This document shows positions 7,181 to 14,026 of a stretch of DNA of 24,142 nt, in pieces; the stretch's first letter is position 1; each line of letters begins with the position of its first letter. Position numbers and translations under genes: made by a program. The notes below the pieces were generated by a model. It was not told the origin of the DNA, made no database searches, and saw only the letters and a program-made list of their open reading frames with translations. This DNA comes from M3007 sp040080915 (lineage in GTDB: Bacteria > Bacteroidota > Bacteroidia > Chitinophagales > Saprospiraceae), in NCBI GenBank assembly GCA_040080915.1, contig JBEBHD010000053.1:1-24142 (forward strand), in the 5' to 3' direction.

Positions 7181-10100
7181 ATGACAAGTTTGCGAATCAA
7201 CGCAGTACTGTTTTTACTCCTCGTTTCGGTTCCTGCAACAGTTTTGGGCCAACAGCCTGTGGCGCAGATTCTCGAAGAAGCCCGCCAAAAACGCCGGGAA
7301 GGGGCCTTGCAACAAGCCCTTGTTTTAGCCAATCAGGCCCTGCGCGCGCAAGAAGACAGCACGGGGCCAGGCAGCCTCGAAATGGCGGAAGCCCTGGAAT
7401 GCATTGGGTTGATATTTACCCAGGGGGGCAAATACCCACAGGCGTTATTCAAACTGCAACAGGCGCTCGTTATCCGGCAAAAACACCTCGACTCACTCCA
7501 CTTAGACATTTCAAACTGCCATTTCCTTATCGGAAATGCCTACCTGTACGCTGGCAATAAAGTCGAAGCGCAAAAAGCCTACGAACGGAGCCTGCAACTC
7601 CTGCTGCTGCGCCACGACGACCAGCGCGGGAACTTAGCCAACGTGTACAACAACATCGCCTCTTGCCTCGAAGACTCCGAACCCAATCGGAGCCTTCAAT
7701 ACCACCACAGGGCCTTAACCCTGCGTCGAAAGGCCCTGGGTGATGCACACCCCGAAACAGGGGCGAGCCATGAGAACTTAGGAAGCGTTTTTTGGAGGCA
7801 AAAACAATTGGACAGCGCTGCGATCTATACCCGTGAAGCTATTCGCATTTTTCTCCTGAACGCACCGGCCAGCAAAAGCCAGGAACTCGGCCAAGCCCTT
7901 GGCAATATGGGGCTTATTTTGGGGTACAGCGGACAGCCTGATTCCGCCGAGACCTACTTTCTCCGAGCCGTAGAGGCCCTGCGAGCCGCTCTTGGCGAAA
8001 ACCACCCGGATATCGCTCAAGTATTCTCCAACTTGGCCATAAACATTCGAGGCGACGCGCTGAAAAGCCGTGCATACCTGCGTGCCGCTCTCAACATTTT
8101 AGAACGCAGTGAGTTCGACACCCGCAGCAAACGGGTGGATGTGTGCAATAATCTGGCTGAAAACCACCGCCATTCCGGCGAAAATGAACAGGCAATTGCA
8201 TGGGCCGAAAAAGGTCTCAGCCTTCAACGCAGTATCAGTCAGGTGCCCAGTTACGCCCTCGGTGTGTTGTTGAACAATTTGGGAATTTACCACAGCAATC
8301 TCGGCCATTTTGATACAGCGCTCAACTACTACCGGCAGGCACTGGCCGTTCGGTCAGTCGCAGACAACGCTGGCGTTGCACACGTTCTGCAAAACATTGG
8401 TGCCTGTTTTTTCCAACAACACCAATTGGACTCCTCGCTGGTGTACTATTCGGCTTTTATGAATCACTCGGTGCCGGGCCAGTCCGCCTCACCCTTGGTT
8501 GCGATAGGCATGAACGGCATGGCAAGTACCTGCCTGCTGCTCGGCAAGGACAGCTTGGCCTTTGCGTGGTTAAACCAAACCTGGGAAAACCTGAAGGATG
8601 CCTCCGATGCCGATCACTTGGACGACAAACTGATCTTTCTCAACACACTCGGTGGCATATACATGCTTCGCTACAAAATGCATGCAAAATCGAGCGATCT
8701 GGAAATGGCCCGCCAGCATTTCCAACAGGGTATGGCGCTGGCGCAAAACTATACGTTCCAGCAAGCTGAATACGCCGACCTCGCCGCCATCATCAAATGG
8801 GTTTACCATCTTGCCGAAAACGGTATCCGCGCCGAGCTGCACGCTTTCCAGCAAACGAGCGATACCGAAGCACTGGCCTATGCCTGGGATTATTGCGAAC
8901 AAACCAAGGCCATTGTCCTGCACAATCTCCTGTTAGAAAGCCGGGCCACTCACTTTGCCAACCTGCCCGATTCCGTCGCGCAGGCTCTTGCCTTGGCCAA
9001 GCAACGGTTGCTTTGGCTGGAAAAGCGCCAATTGGAGCATACTTCAACGATCGGGCTTGCCGATTCGCTGGACTTGCACTACGCCGCCGATGCCCTCGTT
9101 GCTCGCACGCAACTGAACAGCCTGCGCCAACTGGTGGAGACCCGCTATCCCGACTTTTACCGGCTTCAGTACGGCGGGCAACGCACCCAGTCGCTTTCTC
9201 AAACAATTTCCGCTTTACCCTCAGACCAAACGCTGGTTGCCTATTTCACTGGCGACAGCAGCCTTTTTGCGTTCGTGGTGCGTGCTAACGGCGTGCATTT
9301 CATTGAGGTCAAAAAAGATTTTCCTCTCGATACCTGGACCGAAAAACTACGGGAGGGTATTTATGGATACTATGCCCAGCCAGAGGCGGAACGCAATCCC
9401 GAATTGTACCGCCAAACCACTGCTCAGTATTTGGAATACGCCAGCAAATTGTATCAAAAACTGGTACTTCCCCTTCAGCCGTGGCTGGAGCGGCGCATAG
9501 TTTTTGTGCCCGATGCCGCGCTTGCTGCCGTACCCTTTGAAGTACTACTGACCGATAGCCTCGGTAGTCCGAAAAACCTGGGGGCCTTGCCTTATCTGTG
9601 CCACCACCATGCGGTCAGTTATACATACTCGGCCAGCACGCTCCACACCAAGCAAACGCCCGAAAACCACCAGGCTCCCAAGCGCAGCCTCCTGGCTCTG
9701 GCACCGTTTGCCACGGCAGACACCATCGCTTTTCGGGCTTCCGTGAAATCGGGCAACCGCCGGGTCTTCGCCCCCTTACCGAGTTCCGGCAAGGAGGTCG
9801 AAACGGTGAACCGCATTTTCGGAGGGGATGCATTGTTCGGAAAAACGGCTACTGCGCGTGCATTTCTGGAGCGTTGTGGGGACTACCGGCTGTTGCACCT
9901 TGCCACTCACGCGCAGGCAGACCCGCACCGGGCCGACCGCGCCTGCCTGGCCTTTGCTGCACCCGCCGATTCCACCGACGACGGGTTGATCTTCACGACC
10001 GACCTCTACGGGCTGGCGCTCCGCGCTGAGCTGGTGGTGCTGTCGGCCTGCGAAACGGGCATCGGAAAAATACAGCATGGCGAAGGTGCCGTCAGTCTGG

Positions 10101-10339
10101 CCCGAGCCTTTGCCGCAGCGGGTGCCAAAAGCGTCGTGCATAGCCTGTGGGTGGTGAATGATGCCGCCACTACCCGCCTGATGGAGCATTTTTACTCCGC
10201 GCTGTACGGAGGTGTGGCCAAAGACGAGGCCTTGCAGCAGGCCAAACGGCGCTTCGTGTCCAGCGCCACCCCGCGCTTTCAGCATCCCTTTTTCTGGGCT
10301 GGATTTATCGCTACTGGCGATATGCAGCCGCTGCGTTAG
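7181..10339 (+). CDS. Exported TPR-CHAT caspase-like protein
   Basis: A 1052-aa protein with three parts. Residues 1-24 form a Sec signal peptide (INAVLFLLLVSVPATVLG, then QQ). Residues 26 to about 560 are kinesin-light-chain-type tetratricopeptide repeats, for example RKALGDAHPETGASHENLG and LGENHPDIAQVFSNLA. From about 681 to the end is a CHAT domain, a caspase/separase-like cysteine protease fold. The catalytic pair is intact: His910 in LHLATHAQ and Cys957 in VVLSACETGIG. The later family block SLWVVNDAATTRLMEHFY is also present. The signal peptide predicts action outside the cytoplasm. The start 7 bases after iscA is chosen because it opens the signal peptide. The gene converges with the anti-sigma-like gene with 10 bases between stops. 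Proteolytic activity and substrate are inferred. Confidence 0.9.
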   Translation: MTSLRINAVLFLLLVSVPATVLGQQPVAQILEEARQKRREGALQQALVLANQALRAQEDSTGPGSLEMAEALECIGLIFTQGGKYPQALFKLQQALVIRQKHLDSLHLDISNCHFLIGNAYLYAGNKVEAQKAYERSLQLLLLRHDDQRGNLANVYNNIASCLEDSEPNRSLQYHHRALTLRRKALGDAHPETGASHENLGSVFWRQKQLDSAAIYTREAIRIFLLNAPASKSQELGQALGNMGLILGYSGQPDSAETYFLRAVEALRAALGENHPDIAQVFSNLAINIRGDALKSRAYLRAALNILERSEFDTRSKRVDVCNNLAENHRHSGENEQAIAWAEKGLSLQRSISQVPSYALGVLLNNLGIYHSNLGHFDTALNYYRQALAVRSVADNAGVAHVLQNIGACFFQQHQLDSSLVYYSAFMNHSVPGQSASPLVAIGMNGMASTCLLLGKDSLAFAWLNQTWENLKDASDADHLDDKLIFLNTLGGIYMLRYKMHAKSSDLEMARQHFQQGMALAQNYTFQQAEYADLAAIIKWVYHLAENGIRAELHAFQQTSDTEALAYAWDYCEQTKAIVLHNLLLESRATHFANLPDSVAQALALAKQRLLWLEKRQLEHTSTIGLADSLDLHYAADALVARTQLNSLRQLVETRYPDFYRLQYGGQRTQSLSQTISALPSDQTLVAYFTGDSSLFAFVVRANGVHFIEVKKDFPLDTWTEKLREGIYGYYAQPEAERNPELYRQTTAQYLEYASKLYQKLVLPLQPWLERRIVFVPDAALAAVPFEVLLTDSLGSPKNLGALPYLCHHHAVSYTYSASTLHTKQTPENHQAPKRSLLALAPFATADTIAFRASVKSGNRRVFAPLPSSGKEVETVNRIFGGDALFGKTATARAFLERCGDYRLLHLATHAQADPHRADRACLAFAAPADSTDDGLIFTTDLYGLALRAELVVLSACETGIGKIQHGEGAVSLARAFAAAGAKSVVHSLWVVNDAATTRLMEHFYSALYGGVAKDEALQQAKRRFVSSATPRFQHPFFWAGFIATGDMQPLR

Positions 10340-10349
10340 CCTTCGGATT

Positions 10350-11486
10350 TCAATGTTGCCAATTCGGGATTTTGCGCAGCAGGTTTTCAACCAGATCGCG
10401 GTTCGGGTTTTCCGGATCCTGGCGAATATTTTGGATCAACCGGCCAAACGCATCCTTGCCCGCAGGCAAATCGGCCAATCGGCTGAGCAGCTCGTACCGC
10501 TGCGCATCGAAGCCGCAAACGGGGTCGTCCTGCAAGGGTTTTTGGCTAAAAACGGCAGCGGCACGCCGGAATTCGCCTTGCTCAAAATAGGCCCCTCCAA
10601 GCAACAGCAGGTAGGGCGGTTTCTCGGATCCGGGCAACTGAGACAGCAGAACATCGAGCCTCCGGGCAGCCTCTGCCCAGCGGCGGTTTTCGAACGCGGC
10701 CAAGGCTTCCTGATGGAGGCCATCTACCACACTCGGCCCAGCTCCTTGGGGGACCGCCCCATCTTCAAGTCCGGTGTTGAATGGGTTGTCGGGGCTGCGG
10801 GTGTTTGGCTTGGGTTGTGATTGGTCGGGCGGGTTCGTTAGCGTGGAACGGAGGTTTTCCGTGGTCACTGCAGCTTGTCGGTATATGTCCTCCGCCAGAG
10901 CAATGTACTGGTGCTTGTCGGGGGGAGGCACGCTGCCGTTTTCGTTCGATTTTAGCGGTTTAGGTTGTTCGTTTCCAGGTGCCGCCGGGGCCTGCGAAGG
11001 CGGGGTGTGGTTCAATGACGGCCGCGAAGGAGCGGGTTTTCCGGGAGGCACATAATCCGGTGGGCTGCAAATCCAGACCAGCAGTATGGCAAAAAGCAGG
11101 GCTGAAAACACAATGACACCCAGCCAGCGCCACACCGGAAATCTCACCGGCGGCTCGGGTCTGTCGGCCAGATCGGCTTCCCAGGCATCCATGTTTTGCC
11201 GCAGTTCGATTTCGTCTTGGCGTTCGTTCAGCAGCAGTTCGATACGGGCAGTGTCGGTATCTGCGGGAGGCTCGGCGCTCAGGTCGTTTTCCCAAGCCTC
11301 CATTTGCTGCAGCAGGGTCGCATGTTCCGAGCGTTCGGCCAGCAGAAACCCGAGGGCCATCTGACGTACCCGTTCGCGGAGCGGTTCCGAGTCTTGCAGT
11401 GCGGCGCGATACGCTTCGGCTGCCTCGTCCGGCAAGGTTCCGGCGAGCCATCCGGCTGTCATTCGATGCAGTTCTGCGTCCGTCAT
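10350..11486 (-). CDS. Single-pass membrane protein with anti-sigma-like N-terminus and periplasmic TPR region
   Basis: A 378-aa protein in four parts. Residues 1-55 (MTAGWLAGTLPDEAAEAYRA and on) resemble the helical N-terminus of Bacteroidota anti-sigma factors, but there is no zinc His-Cys motif. Residues 60-110 hold a twice-repeated unit, QMEAWENDL and NMDAWEADL. One transmembrane segment lies at about 118-140, with arginines on its N-terminal side, so the N-terminus should be cytoplasmic. The rest is a Pro-rich linker (141-250) and a TPR-like C-terminus (about 256-350, ALAAFENRRWAEAARRLDVL). Its ATG is two bases after the sigma gene's stop, so translation is probably coupled. Operon and topology support an anti-sigma role; binding to the sigma factor is inferred. 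Confidence 0.75.
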   Translation of the reverse strand: MTDAELHRMTAGWLAGTLPDEAAEAYRAALQDSEPLRERVRQMALGFLLAERSEHATLLQQMEAWENDLSAEPPADTDTARIELLLNERQDEIELRQNMDAWEADLADRPEPPVRFPVWRWLGVIVFSALLFAILLVWICSPPDYVPPGKPAPSRPSLNHTPPSQAPAAPGNEQPKPLKSNENGSVPPPDKHQYIALAEDIYRQAAVTTENLRSTLTNPPDQSQPKPNTRSPDNPFNTGLEDGAVPQGAGPSVVDGLHQEALAAFENRRWAEAARRLDVLLSQLPGSEKPPYLLLLGGAYFEQGEFRRAAAVFSQKPLQDDPVCGFDAQRYELLSRLADLPAGKDAFGRLIQNIRQDPENPNRDLVENLLRKIPNWQH

Positions 11487-11488
11487 GC

Positions 11489-12079
11489 TTACAAAAATCG
11501 GTTGAACAGTTCGAGGTACCGCTGCTTGAGATCGGCGTTTTGGAGGATTTGGCGTTCGGCATTTTCCCGGCAGCCGTGTACCCGGCGTTTGGCCTGCGTG
11601 GCCGTCAGCCCGTACCCCTGCCCGATTTCCTCCATGGCATAGCTGAAGGAGTACAGGCGCAACATTTCCCGGCAGGGCGAACCGATCAGGTCGAGCGCCT
11701 TGTCAAGCAGGCTGCGTATTTCGCCGTTGTCCAGCAAATGCTGAATGAGGGGCTGTACCGGTGCGTCGAACTCAGCGGCATCGTAGGGTTCCGTCGGGTG
11801 CTGGCTGCGCTTTGTCTCCTGCCAGCGCCAGCGGGCTATTTGGTTGAAATAGGTGCTCAACTTGCTGCGCTGCTCGAAACGCCCAAGGCGAATATTGCGG
11901 TCCAAGGCGAGCAGGGCATTTTGAAACACGTCCTTGAAATCGTCGAGCGTGCCGCCGTTGGCCAGCACATAAGCCCGAACGGGGTTGCGGTAGTTTTCCG
12001 CTTTGTACAGGTGCTGGAGGGCCTTTTCCCGCTCAAGGCCGCCCGCAAGAATGCCTGCGATGAGTACTTCTTCCGTCAT
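11489..12079 (-). CDS. Sigma-70 family (ECF-like) RNA polymerase sigma factor
   Basis: A 196-aa two-domain sigma factor. Region 2 covers about residues 20-95, with the core-binding and -10 helix pattern DDFKDVFQNALLALDRNI and STYFNQIARWRWQETKR. Region 4 covers about 125-180, with the helix-turn-helix MEEIGQGYGLTATQAKRRVH for the -35 element. There is no region 1.1 or 3. The ATG at 12079 was chosen; the frame stays open upstream for 29 more codons, but these are not sigma-like. The gene directly precedes the membrane anti-sigma-like gene. Likely targets are envelope genes, possibly including the divergent ompA-like gene, but no target promoter was identified. Confidence 0.85.
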   Translation of the reverse strand: MTEEVLIAGILAGGLEREKALQHLYKAENYRNPVRAYVLANGGTLDDFKDVFQNALLALDRNIRLGRFEQRSKLSTYFNQIARWRWQETKRSQHPTEPYDAAEFDAPVQPLIQHLLDNGEIRSLLDKALDLIGSPCREMLRLYSFSYAMEEIGQGYGLTATQAKRRVHGCRENAERQILQNADLKQRYLELFNRFL

Positions 12080-12134
12080 GGTTCCGGTATTAGTAGCATG
12101 AAACCGGGCAAAGGTTCCGGCTGCCGTTCGAGGG

Positions 12135-12166
12135 CCAAGGTACTTCTTCCCTAAAAAAAATTTCAA
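12135..12166 (-). promoter_or_regulatory. Putative promoter of the sigma/anti-sigma operon
   Basis: On the minus strand, TTG at 12166-12164 is followed after 21 bases by TACCTTGG (12142-12135), which matches the Bacteroidota -7 element TAnnTTTG at seven of eight positions. A run of eight T lies between them. The start codon at 12079 would follow a leader of about 50 bases. This is a plausible match by consensus only. Confidence 0.35.
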
Positions 12167-12288
12167 TATTCAGGAACCACCTCCGCACTTGCTGCTACGA
12201 ATGGGATGTGCACAAATCAACCCCAAAAGAGCGCATCGTTCACTCTTTGCCCGCGCTGGTGCGCAGGCATTCAAATTTAAATCACACC

Positions 12289-14013
12289 ATGATTCGTTTT
12301 TTTGCATTCGCCCTGATGGCATTCTTCTTTGGCTCCCCCACCCTGCTTGATGCTCAGAAAACAGACTATTCTTCAGGCTATCATTTTTCGGCTCGCGTCG
12401 GCCTTGATTTTCCCTCGTATCTCGGATTCTCGCCTTACGTCAAGTACCGGTCCGGTTGGTCGGCTGGTATTTCTGCCGATTATTACTGGGATTGGATTGG
12501 CCTCGGAGCCGATTTTGATTACCTGTCCAATTCCACCAAAAACATGTACCCGATGGAAGACCTGGTATTGTTTGGCAATGAGCCTTTCGTTGATTTTTAC
12601 CTGGAAGAAAACCAAATTGACCGCTATTTTTTCGGAGCCGGGTTAAGCCTAAAATACCAGTTTAGTGCTGATTTTTCTGCTGAATTGAAAGTCCGGGGAG
12701 GGGTTTCCTCCATTTCCGGCGGCTATACGATGCTGGTCGGTGAGCCGCTCGTTTCGTCGCCCGGGCTGCTGAATTACCACGGCGGTTTTAAACATGATAA
12801 AAATGACGTGGTGCCTGCCGGCAAACTGCAACTGGAACTCAAGTATTTTTTCAGCGAACTGGTCGGCATCAACTTCGGTGCATACTACCTGCGCCAATAC
12901 CAGGTGCCCGAGGTATACGATCCCACAATGGGCGTGTACGCTGGCTACCATCCCTTCGAGCACACGGGCGGGGTGAATTCCATCGAAACCCCCGATTTCA
13001 ACCCTGCATTCGACCCCTGCCAGTGCGATTACGCCTCTTGGGGCATCTCGGCAGGTATTACTGTTCGGATTCCCGAAAGTCGGTCAACCGGCGGAGAAGA
13101 CCACCCATCAGGAAACCTCCGCGTCATCGCCCGCGACACCCGAACGGGTCAAGTGTTGCCGGAAACAAATGTGGTGCTCAGAAACGCGCAGGGCACCGAA
13201 ATAGCCAGCGGCACAACCGACGGCAGTGGCAAGGTTGTTTTTTTGCGCCAGCCTAAGGACTACTACGACATCCAGGGCCAGCTGTACGACAAAAGGCTCC
13301 GGGGCAATTCGGTTCAGCGCGAGGAGTTCAACAACGGCACTACCGTGGAAAAAGAAATCTGGTACGACGACCCAAGTTTTATCCTCAAAGGCCAAGTGGT
13401 GAAATGCAACACGAACCTCTCCCTGCCGAGGGTGTCCGTAGTGTTGAAAAACCTCGGCGCAGCCGAGGAAAAGCGCACCAATACAAACAGCGCTGGCGAG
13501 TACATATTCCACCTGAACGGAAACAACGATTTTCAAATTCACGCGAGCAAAGGCTTGTACCTGTCGCAGATTGAGCGCCTCTCCACGCGCGGGTACGACC
13601 GGGATGCCACGCTTTTTATCAAATTAGAAATCTGCATGGAAGAACTCGGTTGCGATGCCATTCGCCACGTGTATTACGAGTACGACCGCTCGGAATTGGA
13701 TTCGGATGCCAAAGATAAATTAGACATCGTGGCTCAGTTCCTCCGCGACAATCCTCGCTTGAAAGCCGAAATACAGGGCCATGCAGATATTCGGGGTACA
13801 CACGAGCACGACGACAAACTGTCACGCGATCGGGCTGAGTCGGCCAAGCGCTACCTCGCCACACAAGGTATAGCCGAAGGGCGTTTGGTAGCAAAAGGGT
13901 TTGGGAAAAGGTTCCCCCTTGAAAAGTGCGACAGCAACTGCAAGATCAACGAAGACCACGATCACCACCGGAAAAACCGCCGGACGGATGTCAAAATCAT
14001 TTGCTCGGAGTGA
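12289..14013 (+). CDS. OmpA-family outer-membrane protein with carboxypeptidase-regulatory-like domains
   Basis: A 574-aa envelope protein. Residues 1-22 are a signal peptide (FFAFALMAFFFGSPTLLDA). Residues 25-260 look like an outer-membrane beta-barrel, with alternating aromatic strands such as WSAGISADYYWDW and LVGINFGAYYLRQY. Two Ig-like, carboxypeptidase-regulatory-type domains follow (about 275-360 and 364-440). The C-terminal 115 residues are an OmpA peptidoglycan-binding domain: VYYEYDRSELDSDAKDKLD, GHADIRGT and the end NRRTDVKI. The expected peptidoglycan-binding residues are Asp500 and Arg515. A Cys/His-rich insert (KCDSNCKINEDHDHH) sits before NRR. The ATG at 12289 opens the signal peptide. 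The gene is divergent from the sigma factor across a 209-base gap. Its role is probably linking outer membrane to cell wall; any sensing role is speculative. Confidence 0.88.
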   Translation: MIRFFAFALMAFFFGSPTLLDAQKTDYSSGYHFSARVGLDFPSYLGFSPYVKYRSGWSAGISADYYWDWIGLGADFDYLSNSTKNMYPMEDLVLFGNEPFVDFYLEENQIDRYFFGAGLSLKYQFSADFSAELKVRGGVSSISGGYTMLVGEPLVSSPGLLNYHGGFKHDKNDVVPAGKLQLELKYFFSELVGINFGAYYLRQYQVPEVYDPTMGVYAGYHPFEHTGGVNSIETPDFNPAFDPCQCDYASWGISAGITVRIPESRSTGGEDHPSGNLRVIARDTRTGQVLPETNVVLRNAQGTEIASGTTDGSGKVVFLRQPKDYYDIQGQLYDKRLRGNSVQREEFNNGTTVEKEIWYDDPSFILKGQVVKCNTNLSLPRVSVVLKNLGAAEEKRTNTNSAGEYIFHLNGNNDFQIHASKGLYLSQIERLSTRGYDRDATLFIKLEICMEELGCDAIRHVYYEYDRSELDSDAKDKLDIVAQFLRDNPRLKAEIQGHADIRGTHEHDDKLSRDRAESAKRYLATQGIAEGRLVAKGFGKRFPLEKCDSNCKINEDHDHHRKNRRTDVKIICSE

Positions 14014-14026
14014 GCGGTTGGTTTGC

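Noticed and set aside
7181..10339. Type III-E CRISPR effector protease (Csx29)
   Set aside because: There is no CRISPR array, gRAMP or Csx30, and this TPR-CHAT protein has a signal peptide. The resemblance is only in architecture.
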